A stretch of 64,000 bases of DNA from Halomonas sp. S3-1-1. Lineage in GTDB: Bacteria > Pseudomonadota > Gammaproteobacteria > Pseudomonadales > Halomonadaceae. The notes below the pieces were generated by a model. It was given only the letters and a program-made list of their open reading frames with translations, made no database searches and was not told where the DNA came from. The DNA is taken from the NCBI RefSeq assembly GCF_023757625.1, contig NZ_JALGBZ010000007.1, positions 62,001 through 126,000 of the forward strand, read 5' to 3'. The translations under genes were made by a program, and so were the position numbers. Of this stretch, positions 21,574 to 31,436 are shown piece after piece. How positions within the stretch are numbered: position 1 is the stretch's first letter; each line of letters starts with the position of its first letter.

Positions 21574-21596
21574 AAGGGGGCTTTGGCCCCCTTTTT
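21574..21596 (+). terminator. Terminator/attenuator between rpsB and tsf
   Basis: AAGGGGGC (21574-21581) pairs with GCCCCCTT (21586-21593), continuing into TTT. A second hairpin just upstream pairs GATGCGGC (21543-21550) with GCCGCATC (21561-21568). Such a partial terminator would set the rpsB:tsf ratio. Confidence 0.75.
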
Positions 21597-21701
21597 CCCG
21601 CTTGGCGGGCCGATTACGCCGGGCTCCTGCGCCGGCATACGCACTACAAACGATTGCCTGTTGGATCAGGCAGTGACATAAAGCGGTCAACACGCCTTGT
21701 G

Positions 21702-21707
21702 TATACT
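21702..21707 (+). promoter_or_regulatory. Possible -10 element of a tsf promoter
   Basis: TATACT lies 48 bases before the tsf start, downstream of the rpsB terminator. No convincing -35 is found 16-18 bases upstream. It would let tsf be transcribed independently. Confidence 0.35.
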
Positions 21708-21754
21708 TTGTAGCGCGTCCAACTCTCAAGAATCCTTTCAGAGGTGAATTTCTC

Positions 21755-22624
21755 ATGGCAGCTATCAGCGCCTCTCAGGTTAAAGAACTGCGCGAACGTA
21801 CCGGTCTTGGCATGATGGAGTGCAAAAAAGCACTCACCGAAACCGGTGGCGATATCGACGTGGCCATCGAGAACCTGCGTAAAAACTCGGGTCTCAAAGC
21901 CGCGAAGAAAGCCGACCGTGTCGCCGCCGAAGGTGCCGTGGTTACTCGCGTCGCCGACGACGGCAGCTACGGCGTAATGGTCGAGATCAACTCCGAGACC
22001 GACTTCGTTTCGCGTGACGACAATTTCATCAGCTTCGCCAAGACAGTGGCCGACGCTTTCTTCGCCGCTAAAAGCGAAGACGTAGCCGCGGTCACCGCAG
22101 GCGAAATCGAAACCGCACGCGAGCAGCTGGTTCAGAAAATTGGCGAGAACATCGGCGTGCGTCGTGCCGTTGTGGTCAACGCCGTTGAAGGCGGTCTGGT
22201 GGGCGAATACGTCCACGGCGGACGTATCGGCGTGCTGACCGTACTGACCGGCGGTAACAGCGAAACCGCGAAAGACGTTGCCATGCACGTGGCGGCGATC
22301 AACCCGAGTGTTTCTCACCCGGAAGATATGCCCCAAGCAGAGCTTGACGAAGAAAAAGCGATCATCCTGGCCCAGCCCGATATGGCCGGCAAGCCCGAGC
22401 AGATCGCCGAGAAGATGGTTCAAGGCCGCCTGAAGAAGTACCTGGCCGAGAACAGCCTGACGCAGCAGCCCTTCGTCAAAGACCCCAACCAGACCGTTGC
22501 CGAGTTCGTGAAGGCCGCCGGTGGTGAAGTGGTCAGCTTTACGCGCTTTGAAGTAGGCGAGGGCATCGAGAAAGAAGAAGTCGACTTCGCCAAAGAGGTT
22601 ATGGAACAGGCTGGCCGTCGCTAA
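21755..22624 (+). CDS. tsf: Elongation factor Ts
   Basis: This 289-residue guanine nucleotide exchange factor regenerates EF-Tu-GTP. The N-terminal UBA-like domain reads [20 protein letters not shown], and the EF-Tu contact motif [15 protein letters not shown] (about residues 75-89) is intact. CAGAGGTGA lies before the ATG. Length is typical (E. coli 283). It is followed by a strong hairpin and then pyrH. Confidence 0.98.
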   Translation: MAAISASQVKELRERTGLGMMECKKALTETGGDIDVAIENLRKNSGLKAAKKADRVAAEGAVVTRVADDGSYGVMVEINSETDFVSRDDNFISFAKTVADAFFAAKSEDVAAVTAGEIETAREQLVQKIGENIGVRRAVVVNAVEGGLVGEYVHGGRIGVLTVLTGGNSETAKDVAMHVAAINPSVSHPEDMPQAELDEEKAIILAQPDMAGKPEQIAEKMVQGRLKKYLAENSLTQQPFVKDPNQTVAEFVKAAGGEVVSFTRFEVGEGIEKEEVDFAKEVMEQAGRR

Positions 22625-22645
22625 GGTCAGAGGTTCCAGTTCGAT

Positions 22646-22673
22646 GATGGCGTGCGCGCAAGCGCACGCCATC
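22646..22673 (+). other. Strong hairpin between tsf and pyrH
   Basis: A perfect 12-bp stem, GATGGCGTGCGC (22646-22657) with GCGCACGCCATC (22662-22673), closed by a GCAA tetraloop. There is no T run, so it looks like an mRNA-stabilising or processing hairpin rather than an intrinsic terminator. Confidence 0.6.
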
Positions 22674-22764
22674 GTGTATCCGGCCCTTACGTTTTGCGGG
22701 GTTCGCCCTCGCTCAATGCTCTGGCTGGCTGCCCACCCTTGCCTTCCACTCAGGAGAGATGCCC

Positions 22765-23532
22765 ATGTCACGTGATGTTCAAGACGCCAGCCCCATCGCC
22801 GGCAAAATGGACAAGTCGAAGTCCAAGTACAAGCGGATTCTTTTGAAGCTCTCTGGTGAGGCGCTGATGGGGGAGCACGACTTCGGGATTGACCCGGCGG
22901 TGCTGGATCGCATGGCGCTGGAAATCGGCCAACTGGTCGGCATCGGCGTACAGGTCGGTATCGTAATCGGGGGCGGCAACCTGTTTCGCGGCGCGGCACT
23001 CAATGAAGCGGGCATGGATCGAGTCACCGGCGATCACATGGGAATGCTGGCAACGGTAATGAACGCGCTCGCCATGCGCGACGCGCTGGAGCGCTCCAAT
23101 ATTCGCTCCAGAGTGATGTCAGCGATTCCCATGAGCGGCGTAGTCGAGCACTACGACCGCCGCACGGCGATCCGTTATCTGACCTCGGGGGACGTGGTGC
23201 TCTTCTCCGCCGGCACCGGTAACCCGTTTTTCACCACCGACTCCGCGGCGTGTCTGCGTGGCATCGAAGTCGATGTCGACGTGGTCATTAAAGCCACCAA
23301 GGTGGACGGTGTGTACAATAAGGACCCAGTCAAGTATCCGGACGCGGTCAAGTACGACCAGCTCACCTACGACGACGCGCTGGAGCAAAAACTCGGCGTC
23401 ATGGATTTGACCGCTATCTGCCTGGTACGGGACCATGACATGCCGGTACGGGTATTCGACATGAACAAGCCTGGCGCCCTGCTCAATCTTGTCGTAGGGG
23501 GCAAGGAAGGCACGCTGATAGACAGAGGATAA
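22765..23532 (+). CDS. pyrH: Uridylate kinase PyrH
   Basis: PyrH phosphorylates UMP to UDP, feeding RNA, UDP-sugars and dTTP. The 255-residue amino acid kinase-fold protein shows [49 protein letters not shown] and [20 protein letters not shown] lies eight bases before the ATG at 22765; an ATG at 22759 would be only two bases from it. The first 18 or so residues ([20 protein letters not shown]) are a short extension over E. coli. It is coupled to frr, 4 bases downstream. Confidence 0.96.
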   Translation: MSRDVQDASPIAGKMDKSKSKYKRILLKLSGEALMGEHDFGIDPAVLDRMALEIGQLVGIGVQVGIVIGGGNLFRGAALNEAGMDRVTGDHMGMLATVMNALAMRDALERSNIRSRVMSAIPMSGVVEHYDRRTAIRYLTSGDVVLFSAGTGNPFFTTDSAACLRGIEVDVDVVIKATKVDGVYNKDPVKYPDAVKYDQLTYDDALEQKLGVMDLTAICLVRDHDMPVRVFDMNKPGALLNLVVGGKEGTLIDRG

Positions 23533-23536
23533 ATAC

Positions 23537-24094
23537 GTGATTAACGACATCAAGAAAGATGCCGAAACGCGCATGAAGAAAAGCGTCGACGCGCTGCACA
23601 CCAACTTCAACAAGATCCGTACCGGGCGCGCGCACCCGAGCATCCTGGATGCGGTCACCGTGGACTACTACGGCGGCCAGGTGCCGCTCAACCAGGTGGC
23701 GTCGGTCAACGTGGAAGACGCACGGACCTTGACCGTTACGCCCTGGGAGCAGCCCATGGTGCCGAAGATCGAAAAAGCGATCATGACCGCGGATCTGGGT
23801 CTTAACCCATCAAGCGCTGGCAATGTGATTCGCGTGCCGATGCCGATGCTGACCGAAGACACGCGCAAGAACTACATCAAGCAGGCTCGCGCCGAGGCGG
23901 AAACCGCACGTGTTGCCATCCGCAACGTGCGCCGCGATGCCAACGGTGATTTCAAGTCGCTTTTGAAGGACAAGGAGATTACCGAGGACGATCAGCGCCA
24001 GGGCGAAGACGAGATCCAGAAGCTGACCGACAAGTACATCGCCGAAATCGACAAGGCGCTGACGGCCAAGGAACAGGACCTGATGCAGGTCTAG
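23537..24094 (+). CDS. frr: Ribosome recycling factor
   Basis: This 185-residue factor splits post-termination ribosomes together with EF-G. It contains [59 protein letters not shown] and the helical C-terminus [18 protein letters not shown]. The start is a GTG at 23537, only 4 bases after pyrH, with ACAGAGGAT upstream. Exactly the E. coli length. Confidence 0.98.
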   Translation: MINDIKKDAETRMKKSVDALHTNFNKIRTGRAHPSILDAVTVDYYGGQVPLNQVASVNVEDARTLTVTPWEQPMVPKIEKAIMTADLGLNPSSAGNVIRVPMPMLTEDTRKNYIKQARAEAETARVAIRNVRRDANGDFKSLLKDKEITEDDQRQGEDEIQKLTDKYIAEIDKALTAKEQDLMQV

Positions 24095-24110
24095 TCTTGT
24101 CTTTTTATAA

Positions 24111-24136
24111 CGCTCGGGCATTAGTGTGCCCGGGCG
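24111..24136 (+). other. Hairpin between frr and uppS
   Basis: CGCTCGGGCA (24111-24120) pairs with TGCCCGGGCG (24127-24136) with one G-U pair and a 6-base loop. There is no T run after it. It may be a transcript-processing or pausing signal. Confidence 0.45.
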
Positions 24137-24178
24137 ACGGTATGGCTCATTTATGACTGAACGTTGGTGCAAGACCCC

Positions 24179-24964
24179 ATGACGTCTCCGCAGTTTCCGA
24201 CTCAGGCGCCAAGCGCTGCCACGCCTTCTCATGCCGGCGGGGCGATCCCCTTGCACATCGCCATCATCATGGACGGTAACAATCGCTGGGCGCGTGCGCG
24301 GGGGCTTTCCGGCATTCGCGGCCACCGTGCCGGCGTCGAGGCGGTGCGTGCGGTCATCCAACGCGCCGCCGAGCGCGGCGTGAAGACATTAAGCCTGTTC
24401 GCCTTTTCCAGCGAGAACTGGAAGCGCCCGGCCGCCGAGGTCAACGCGCTGATGGAGCTTTTTTTGATGGCGCTCAAGCGCGAAGTCAAAAAGCTTCACG
24501 AGCGCAATATTCGCCTCTCGGTGATCGGTGAGCAGCAGGGCTTCTCTAACGCCATTCAAAAACATATCCAGCGCGCCGAGTCGCTGACCGCCGACAATAC
24601 CGGTATGCACCTGGTGATCGCCGCCAACTACGGCGGCCACTGGGACATCGCCCGCGCCAGCCGCGCGCTTGCCGAGCAGGTCGCGGCAGGCACGCTCGAC
24701 CCAGCGGATATCGACGAGACGCGCCTCGACCAGGCGATGAACACCGGCGACGTGCCGCCGGTAGATCTGTGTATTCGCACCAGCGGCGAACAGCGGCTCT
24801 CCAATTTCCTGCTCTGGCAGCTGGCCTACGCCGAGCTCTACTTCTCCCCCCTGTTTTGGCCGGACTTCGGTGCCCAGGCGTTCGATGACGCCTTGAACGA
24901 GTTTTGTTCCCGGCGCCGACGCTTTGGCATGACGGACGAACAAATAGAGGCGCATGGTGCTTAG
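24179..24964 (+). CDS. uppS: Undecaprenyl diphosphate synthase UppS
   Basis: UppS extends farnesyl diphosphate with eight isopentenyl units in cis, making the lipid carrier for peptidoglycan and O-antigen. IIMDGNNRWARARG (Asp near residue 30) is the catalytic start, SLFAFSSENWKRP follows, and the C-terminal signature is DLCIRTSGEQRLSNFLLWQL with PDFGAQAFDDAL. The ATG at 24179 gives 261 residues; TTG at 24164 is an alternative. No clear ribosome binding site is seen. The ATG overlaps the TGA of a 9-codon frame at 24153, and the end overlaps cdsA by 11 bases. Confidence 0.95.
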   Translation: MTSPQFPTQAPSAATPSHAGGAIPLHIAIIMDGNNRWARARGLSGIRGHRAGVEAVRAVIQRAAERGVKTLSLFAFSSENWKRPAAEVNALMELFLMALKREVKKLHERNIRLSVIGEQQGFSNAIQKHIQRAESLTADNTGMHLVIAANYGGHWDIARASRALAEQVAAGTLDPADIDETRLDQAMNTGDVPPVDLCIRTSGEQRLSNFLLWQLAYAELYFSPLFWPDFGAQAFDDALNEFCSRRRRFGMTDEQIEAHGA

Positions 24965-25778
24965 ACAGCGGATCATTACCGCAGCCTGGTTGGCCCCGTT
25001 AACGCTGATCGGTCTGTTTGGACTCAAAGGCGGCGCCTTTGCCCTGTTCACCGCAGTGATCGTGCTGCTGGGGGCATGGGAATGGACCAATCTGGCCGGC
25101 GTCTCCCGTGGCGCGCAGCGCCTCAAATGGGTTGCGCTCATGGCGCTGTTCATGGCGGCGATGTGGGTCGGTGACTTCGCTTACTCGAGCTGGCCCTTGT
25201 GGCTTGCCGCGATCGGCTGGGCGGTCAACTTCTACTGGGTGGTGAACTATCCGGAAAAGCGCCAGCAGTGGCACGGCCGCGCCGAGCGTCTGGCCATCGG
25301 TCTTTGGGTGCTGTTGACCTGCTGGGTGGGCTTCAACGTGCTGCGCGAAAGCGGTGGCGTCTGGCTTTTGTTCGTGCTGCTGCTGGTCTGGAGCGCCGAC
25401 ATCGGCGCCTACTTCGCCGGTCGGCGCTTTGGCAAGCGCAAGCTCGCCCCACGAGTAAGCCCGGCCAAGTCCTGGGAGGGCGTGTATGGCGCGCTGGTCG
25501 CCACGTTTTTGCTGGCGGTCGGCTTTGCCTTCTGGCAGCCGATGGGCGTGGCCGGCGGCGTCACGCTGGTCGCGATAACCGCGCTGGTCACCTTGGTCTC
25601 GGTGCTGGGTGATCTGTTCGAGAGCATGCTCAAGCGCTTTCGCGACATCAAGGATTCGAGCAACCTGCTGCCGGGTCACGGCGGCGTGCTCGACCGTGTC
25701 GACAGCCTGACCGCGGCGATTCCGGTATTCGCGCTGTTCTATTCTGAAGTGCTCAGCGTTCAGGTGGCCGCACTATGA
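24954..25778 (+). CDS. cdsA: Phosphatidate cytidylyltransferase CdsA
   Basis: This integral membrane enzyme makes CDP-diacylglycerol from phosphatidate and CTP, the branch point of phospholipid synthesis. The 274-residue protein has about eight hydrophobic segments and ends with the family signature [20 protein letters not shown] followed by GVLDRVDSL. It overlaps uppS by 11 bases upstream and dxr by 4 bases downstream, so the three are tightly coupled. Confidence 0.96.
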   Translation: MVLRQRIITAAWLAPLTLIGLFGLKGGAFALFTAVIVLLGAWEWTNLAGVSRGAQRLKWVALMALFMAAMWVGDFAYSSWPLWLAAIGWAVNFYWVVNYPEKRQQWHGRAERLAIGLWVLLTCWVGFNVLRESGGVWLLFVLLLVWSADIGAYFAGRRFGKRKLAPRVSPAKSWEGVYGALVATFLLAVGFAFWQPMGVAGGVTLVAITALVTLVSVLGDLFESMLKRFRDIKDSSNLLPGHGGVLDRVDSLTAAIPVFALFYSEVLSVQVAAL

Positions 25779-26992
25779 CGCCGCCCGCGTTACAGCGCGT
25801 CACCGTGTTGGGCTCGACCGGCTCGATTGGCAAGAGCACGCTCGATGTCATTGCTCGCCACCCGGAGCGCTACCGGGTGTTCGCGTTGGCCGCCCACACC
25901 TCGAAAGAGGTGCTGTTCGAGCAGTGCCAAGCGCATCACCCGGACGTGGCGGTACTGGACGGCGCTGATGACGCTGCCTGGCTTGCCCGGGCGCTCGAAG
26001 ACGCGGGTCTTGCCACCCAAGTGAGCTTCGGCGTTGAGGCGCTGTGCGCCGTTGCCAGAGACGAGCGCGTAGATACCGTGATGGCGGCGATCGTCGGGGC
26101 GGCCGGGCTCATGCCGGCGCTGGCCGCCGCCGAGGCGGGCAAGCGGATACTGCTTGCCAACAAGGAGGCGTTGGTGATGAGCGGGGCGCTGTTCATGGAC
26201 GCCGTCGCGCGCTCCAACGCCACACTGCTGCCCATCGACTCCGAACACAACGCCATCTACCAGTGCCTGCCGGCCGAGCATCGCGGTGGGCTTGCGCGCC
26301 ACGGGGTTCGAAAGCTTCTGCTCACCGCCTCCGGCGGGCCGTTTCGCCAGTGGAGCGCGGCGGACATTGACGCCGCTACGCCGGAGCAGGCCTGCGCGCA
26401 CCCGAACTGGTCGATGGGGCGCAAGATTTCCGTGGATAGCGCCACGCTGATGAACAAGGGCCTGGAACTGATCGAGGCGTGCTGGCTGTTCGACGCCCAG
26501 CCGGATCAAATTCAGGTGGTGGTGCATCCGCAGAGCGTGATTCACTCCATGGCCGCGTATGATGATGGCTCGGTGATCGCTCAGCTTGGCAACCCGGACA
26601 TGCGCACGCCGATCGCTTACGGGCTGGCTTGGCCTGAGCGAATCGATTCCGGCGTCGAGACGCTGGATCTTTTTCAGATCGCGCGGCTGGATTTCGAAGC
26701 GCCAGACGAGTCGCGCTTTCCCTGCCTGCGTTTGGCGCGGGAGGCGATGCAGCAGGGCGGGGCGGCGCCGGCGATTTTGAACGCCGCCAACGAAGTGGCG
26801 GTAGAGGCGTTTTTAAATGGCCAACTGCGCTTTGGCGGCATTGCCGAGGTAGTGGCCGGCGTCGTCCAGGCCCCGCACGCGCACCGTGCGGATAGCGTCG
26901 AGACGATTCTGGCCGCCGATCAGTGGGCGCGGGAGCAGGCAAACGCGCTGCTCGATACCGCGCGTTCCAGCGAGAACCAGGCCGGCGGGTAA
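25775..26992 (+). CDS. dxr: 1-Deoxy-D-xylulose 5-phosphate reductoisomerase (Dxr/IspC)
   Basis: This NADPH-dependent enzyme converts DXP to MEP, the committed step of the non-mevalonate isoprenoid pathway. The 405-residue protein begins with the NADPH loop [28 protein letters not shown] and [14 protein letters not shown] carry catalytic residues, and [18 protein letters not shown] follows. The last enzyme of the same pathway, ispH, is at the other end of the window. An ATGA junction couples it to cdsA. Confidence 0.97.
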   Translation: MTPPALQRVTVLGSTGSIGKSTLDVIARHPERYRVFALAAHTSKEVLFEQCQAHHPDVAVLDGADDAAWLARALEDAGLATQVSFGVEALCAVARDERVDTVMAAIVGAAGLMPALAAAEAGKRILLANKEALVMSGALFMDAVARSNATLLPIDSEHNAIYQCLPAEHRGGLARHGVRKLLLTASGGPFRQWSAADIDAATPEQACAHPNWSMGRKISVDSATLMNKGLELIEACWLFDAQPDQIQVVVHPQSVIHSMAAYDDGSVIAQLGNPDMRTPIAYGLAWPERIDSGVETLDLFQIARLDFEAPDESRFPCLRLAREAMQQGGAAPAILNAANEVAVEAFLNGQLRFGGIAEVVAGVVQAPHAHRADSVETILAADQWAREQANALLDTARSSENQAGG

Positions 26993-27012
26993 GCGACCGA
27001 AAGGAGGCGCGC

Positions 27013-28371
27013 GTGGGGCTATTACAGAACGTGTTGGCGGTCATCGTCGTGTTGGGGCTTTTGGTCACCTTCCACGAATTCGGCCACTTCTGGGTCGCCA
27101 GGCGCTGCGGCGTGAAGGTGCTGCGCTTCTCGGTGGGCTTTGGTAAACCCTTCTGGTCGAAGACCGACCGCCACGGCACCGAGTTCGCCGTGGCGGCGAT
27201 ACCGCTGGGCGGCTACGTCAAGATGCTCGATGAGCGCGAAGCGCCCGTGCCTGAGGAGCAGCTCGATCAGGCCTTCAATCGTAAAAGCGTATGGGCGCGC
27301 ATTGCCATCGTCGCTGCCGGGCCGATCGCCAATTTCCTGCTGGCGCTGATCGTCTACTGGGCGCTGTTCGTCGCCGGCACCACCACCGTGACTCCGCTGA
27401 TCGGCAACGTCGCCCAGGACTCGCCGGCGTATGAGGCCGGCCTGCCGGAAGGCGCCGAGATTACCGCCATTCAGGCGGATCCCATGCGCTCCTGGGAGGA
27501 GATCAATCTAAAGCTCGTGTCGCTGATCGGCTACAGCGGCGAGCTCGTCTTTAGCGCGCGGGAAAGCGCATCGAGCCCCGCGCGCACCTATTTACTGCCA
27601 GTGGAGAACTACCTTGCCCGCCAGGACCCACCCCAGCCGCTGCAAAGCCTGGGCCTCACCCCTTGGCGACCGCCGGTGCCCGCGGTGCTCGGCCAGGTGC
27701 TCGACGATGGCGCCGCCGCTGGCGCCGGTCTCGAGCCCGGCGACCGGATTCTGGCGGTCAACGACACGCCGGTCGAGGATTGGATGGCGTTCGTCGGCAT
27801 CATTCGTGAGAGCGCAGGCCAGCCGCTGACGGTGCGCATCGAGCGCGGCGGCGAGCCGTCAACGCTGTCGCTGACCCCGGAAAGCAAACCACTGGAGAAC
27901 GGCGCCGAGGTTGGGTACATTGGCGCAGGGGTCGAGCAGGTCGACTGGCCCGAAGAGCTGACGCGCGAGATCCGTTTTGGGCCGATCGAAGCGGTGGGCC
28001 AGGCGTTTTCGCGCACCGGTGAAATGATCGTTTTGACCGTCGATGCGATCCGCAAGATGCTGGTGGGGCTCATTTCACCCTCCAATCTCTCGGGGCCCAT
28101 CACGATCGCCCAGATTTCTGGTGACTCCGCCCGGGCGGGAATGGAAGCGTTCGTCGGCTTTTTAGCGTACCTTTCCATCAGTCTCGGCGTTTTGAACCTG
28201 CTGCCGATTCCGGTGCTCGATGGCGGGCACCTGCTTTATTATTTTATCGAGATCGTGCGGGGTCGCCCGGTTTCAGAACAAACCCAGGCAATGGGGCTGC
28301 GTATCGGGCTCGCCATGGTAGGGACGCTGATGGTCATGGCGCTCTACTTCGATCTGATGCGCCTTTGGTAA
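27013..28371 (+). CDS. rseP: Site-2 intramembrane protease RseP
   Basis: RseP cuts anti-sigma factor RseA within the membrane after DegS, releasing sigma-E during envelope stress. The 452-residue protein starts with a membrane helix carrying the zinc motif HEFGH, has two periplasmic PDZ domains (GNVAQDSPAYEAGLPEGAEI and GQVLDDGAAAGAGLEPGDRI) and a C-terminal helix with NLLPIPVLDGGHLL. The GTG at 27013 is chosen because AAGGAGG lies 5 bases before it; the frame is open to 26923 inside dxr. It sits directly before bamA, a sigma-E-linked gene. Confidence 0.95.
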   Translation: MGLLQNVLAVIVVLGLLVTFHEFGHFWVARRCGVKVLRFSVGFGKPFWSKTDRHGTEFAVAAIPLGGYVKMLDEREAPVPEEQLDQAFNRKSVWARIAIVAAGPIANFLLALIVYWALFVAGTTTVTPLIGNVAQDSPAYEAGLPEGAEITAIQADPMRSWEEINLKLVSLIGYSGELVFSARESASSPARTYLLPVENYLARQDPPQPLQSLGLTPWRPPVPAVLGQVLDDGAAAGAGLEPGDRILAVNDTPVEDWMAFVGIIRESAGQPLTVRIERGGEPSTLSLTPESKPLENGAEVGYIGAGVEQVDWPEELTREIRFGPIEAVGQAFSRTGEMIVLTVDAIRKMLVGLISPSNLSGPITIAQISGDSARAGMEAFVGFLAYLSISLGVLNLLPIPVLDGGHLLYYFIEIVRGRPVSEQTQAMGLRIGLAMVGTLMVMALYFDLMRLW

Positions 28372-28396
28372 TGACGCGTGTAGCGCGTGGGATGCC

Positions 28397-28424
28397 TTGT
28401 CATCCGCCTGCACAAATGTATATG
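28397..28424 (+). promoter_or_regulatory. Promoter of bamA
   Basis: TTGTCA (28397-28402), 16 bases, then TATATG (28419-28424), 45 bases before the bamA start, in the 98-base gap after rseP. No sigma-E pattern is evident here. Confidence 0.5.
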
Positions 28425-28469
28425 GTGCCTGTTTAACAACCGGCAGACCAACGCGAGCGAACTGACTGC

Positions 28470-30821
28470 ATGAAAATCAAGACCCTTGGAATGGCGGCAC
28501 TCCTGCTGGCGGCGTCCAGCAGCGCCCAGGCACAATCCTTTGACGTTTCGGACATTCGTGTGGAAGGACTGCAGCGGGTATCCGCCGCCTCGGTCTTCAA
28601 TGCCTTTCCCGTCAGCGCCAACGACCGCGTCAGCGAGCAGGAGCTGGCCGCCGCGGCGCGCAACCTGTTCGCCACCGGCCTGTTCGAAGACGTCTCGCTC
28701 GTTCGCGAAGGCGACGTGCTGGTCATCCAGGTCGTCGAACGCCCGACCATCGCGCGGCTGAATATCACCGGCAACAGTGAAATCGCCGACGATGATCTAC
28801 GCCGCGGCCTGCGTCAGTCCGGCCTTTCCGAGGGTCAGGTGCTGCAGCTCTCTACCCTCGAGGAGATTCAGCGCGAACTCGAAGGCGTCTATCAGTCTCA
28901 GGGGCGCTACAACGCCTCCATTCGCACTGACGTTCAGGAGATCGACACGGGCCGCGTGCAGGTCAATATCAACGTCGAGGAAGGCGATGTGGCGACCATT
29001 CGTCAGATCAACATCGTCGGCAACGAGGACTTCGATGATGACACGCTGCGCAGCGTTTTCGAACTCGAAGACCGCCCTGGGCGCTTTTTCGGCTGGTTCT
29101 CCAACGACGAGTATTCGCGCGAGGCGCTAGCCGGTGATATCGAGCGGCTGCGCTCGTTCTACCTCGACCGCGGTTACGTTAACTTCGACGTGACCTCCAC
29201 CCAGGTGTCGATCGGCCCGCAGCAGTCCGATATCTACATCACCCTGAATGTGGACGAGGGCGAGCAGTTTCGCGTCGGCGATATTCGTTTTGCCGGCGAT
29301 CTCCAAATCAGTGAAAGCGAAGCGCGCCAGCTTCTGGAAGTGCAAAGCGGCGACGTCTTCTCCCGCGCCGACGTCAACGCCTCCACCGAGGCGCTACGAA
29401 GCCGCTTGGGCGCCGAAGGCTTCGCTTTCGCCGAGGTGCGCGGCGTGCCGGAGCCGACCGGCAGCGGCGACACCGTTGATCTGGTGATCGCCGTCGACCC
29501 GGGCCAGCGCGCCTACGTTCGCCGGATCGAGTTTTACGGTAACACCACCACCCAGGACGAAGTGCTGCGCCGTGAGATGACCCAGATGGAAGGCGCACCG
29601 GCCTCCACAGAATCTATCACCCAGTCGCGCCAACGCCTCGAGCGCTTGGGCTTTTTCAGCCAAGTGGAAGTGGACACCCAGCCGGTCCCTGGTCAGCCGG
29701 ATCTGCTGGACGTGACCTACAACGTCGAAGAGCAGCCCTCGGGCTCGGTGTCGGCGAGCGTCGGTTTCTCGCAAAGCGCCGGTATCATCTACGGCGTGGG
29801 TCTTGCCCAGAACAACTTCCTCGGTACCGGTAACCGCGTCAACGTGGGCGCCCAGCGAAGCGACACCTTCACCAGCGTCAACTTCGCCTTCACCGACCCC
29901 TACTGGACGCTGGACGGCATCTCGCGCGGCTATAACGTGTTTTATCGCGAAACCGACTACGCCGACTCGGACATCTCGACGTTCTCCACCGACGCCTATG
30001 GCGCGGGTATCAACTTCGGCTATCCGGTTAGCGAACTTTCAAGGCTCAACTTCGGCGCCAGCGTCGAGGATCTGACGATCAAGACCTACTTCGATACCGC
30101 CTCGGAAATCCGTCGCTACGTTGAGGATCAGGGCGAGGAAGCGCAGAGCCTCAAGCTTACCGCCAGCTGGACGCGCAATAACCTGAACCGCGGCATCATG
30201 CCAACTGCCGGCAGCTACCAGCGCCTGTCGCTGGAAGCCGGTGTGCCGGGCAGCGACGCTCAGTACTACAAGGCCCGCGCTCGCGCCCAGCAGCTCTTCC
30301 CGATCAACGAGGAAGAGACCTGGGCACTGAAGTTCACCGGTAATCTCGGCTATGCCGATACTCTGGGCACCGATGACCCGTTCCCGTTCTACGAAAACTT
30401 CTACTCCGGTGGTCTTGGTTCGGTGCGCGGTTACACCTCCAACACCCTGGGGCAGCGTACCACCCCGGCCCGCGAAGGCGGCCGCGACCGTACGCTTGGC
30501 GGTAACGTATTGGTCGAAGGCAGCGCCGAGGTACTCTTCCCGCTGCCCTTCGTCGAAGATCAGCGCTCGATCCAGACATCGCTGTTCTTCGATGCGGGTA
30601 ACACCTTCCTCGATTCCTGCTACGACGTGCTGGACGAAGATGCCGGCCGTCAGCGCTGCAGTTCCGGCGTAGACTTGGGTGATCTGCGCTACAGCGCGGG
30701 TATCGGTCTTTCCTGGCTGACGCCGGTGGGCCCGTTGACCTTTAGCGTGGCCGAGCCGCTCAATGATGAAAGCGGCGACGATACGCAGTTCTTCCAGTTC
30801 TCGTTGGGACAAACGTTCTAA
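28470..30821 (+). CDS. bamA: Outer membrane assembly factor BamA
   Basis: BamA is the core of the machine that inserts beta-barrels into the outer membrane. The 783-residue precursor has a signal peptide (MKIKTLGMAALLLAASSSAQ, cut after AQA), five POTRA domains over about residues 22-420 (the first beginning FDVSDIRVEGLQRVSAASVF) and a 16-strand barrel ending in the aromatic signal FQFSLGQTF. SGGLGSVRGYTSNTLG carries the conserved VRGY motif of the Omp85 family, on barrel loop 6. It is followed by its periplasmic partner skp. Confidence 0.97.
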   Translation: MKIKTLGMAALLLAASSSAQAQSFDVSDIRVEGLQRVSAASVFNAFPVSANDRVSEQELAAAARNLFATGLFEDVSLVREGDVLVIQVVERPTIARLNITGNSEIADDDLRRGLRQSGLSEGQVLQLSTLEEIQRELEGVYQSQGRYNASIRTDVQEIDTGRVQVNINVEEGDVATIRQINIVGNEDFDDDTLRSVFELEDRPGRFFGWFSNDEYSREALAGDIERLRSFYLDRGYVNFDVTSTQVSIGPQQSDIYITLNVDEGEQFRVGDIRFAGDLQISESEARQLLEVQSGDVFSRADVNASTEALRSRLGAEGFAFAEVRGVPEPTGSGDTVDLVIAVDPGQRAYVRRIEFYGNTTTQDEVLRREMTQMEGAPASTESITQSRQRLERLGFFSQVEVDTQPVPGQPDLLDVTYNVEEQPSGSVSASVGFSQSAGIIYGVGLAQNNFLGTGNRVNVGAQRSDTFTSVNFAFTDPYWTLDGISRGYNVFYRETDYADSDISTFSTDAYGAGINFGYPVSELSRLNFGASVEDLTIKTYFDTASEIRRYVEDQGEEAQSLKLTASWTRNNLNRGIMPTAGSYQRLSLEAGVPGSDAQYYKARARAQQLFPINEEETWALKFTGNLGYADTLGTDDPFPFYENFYSGGLGSVRGYTSNTLGQRTTPAREGGRDRTLGGNVLVEGSAEVLFPLPFVEDQRSIQTSLFFDAGNTFLDSCYDVLDEDAGRQRCSSGVDLGDLRYSAGIGLSWLTPVGPLTFSVAEPLNDESGDDTQFFQFSLGQTF

Positions 30822-30887
30822 TACGGTCGTCGGCCGCCGGGAGAGCCCCGGCGGTTTGGCGCGGGCCAGCTTAAGAAAGGAGTGAGT

Positions 30888-31385
30888 ATGCGTAAATTGA
30901 CGGCCGCCGCGTGTCTTTTCGGGGTCATGGCACTACCGGCCTATGGCGCCGAAGTCGCGGTACTCGACTGGCGCGCTGCGTTGATGAACACCCAGTCCGC
31001 GCAAACCTCGCTGAGCCAGTTGGAAGGCCAAATCGGCAGCCAGCAGCGTGAAGCCCAGGCGCTGGGTAACGAACTTCAGCAGCTTCAGCAGCGTCTGCAA
31101 AACGAAGGCGAGACCATGGATCAGGCCCAGCGCGATGCGTTGATCAGCGAACTTCAGCAGAAGGGCAGCCGCTTCGAGCAGCTTCGCCGCGAGGTGCTCC
31201 AGGCCCAGCAAAACTCCGAACAGCAGTTTTTGCAAAGCGCCGAGGCCAAGCTCGAGCAGGCGGTCGAGCAGGTACTGGCGCGGCGCAACATCGACGTGCT
31301 GGTCGAGCCTCAGGGCGTCCTGCACTCCTCGACGGATCTACCGAACGTCACCAACGAAGTCACGCAGATTTTCGACTCACTCTAA
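30888..31385 (+). CDS. skp: Periplasmic chaperone Skp (OmpH)
   Basis: Skp holds unfolded outer membrane proteins in the periplasm on their way to BamA. The 165-residue precursor has a signal peptide (MRKLTAAACLFGVMALPAYG, cut at YGA-EV), then the beta segment VAVLDWRAALMNTQSAQ and a long Gln/Glu-rich helical hairpin (about residues 50-130), the tentacles of the trimer. The ATG at 30888 follows AAGGAG by 5 bases. It precedes lpxD in the conserved order. Confidence 0.92.
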   Translation: MRKLTAAACLFGVMALPAYGAEVAVLDWRAALMNTQSAQTSLSQLEGQIGSQQREAQALGNELQQLQQRLQNEGETMDQAQRDALISELQQKGSRFEQLRREVLQAQQNSEQQFLQSAEAKLEQAVEQVLARRNIDVLVEPQGVLHSSTDLPNVTNEVTQIFDSL

Positions 31386-31397
31386 ACCAAACGATGG

Positions 31398-31418
31398 GGG
31401 TGCGGCGTGGCCGCACCC
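31398..31418 (+). other. Hairpin between skp and lpxD
   Basis: A perfect 9-bp stem, GGGTGCGGC (31398-31406) with GCCGCACCC (31410-31418), with loop GTG and no T run. A GTG at 31407, in frame with lpxD, forms the loop, which argues against its use as a start. Confidence 0.6.
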
Positions 31419-31436
31419 GCGCACTTGTGGGCTCTC

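Noticed and set aside
31407..31409. GTG as the lpxD start
   Set aside because: It forms the loop of a perfect 9-bp hairpin and adds residues (MAAPAHLWAL) not typical of LpxD; the ATG at 31437 was preferred, with uncertainty noted.
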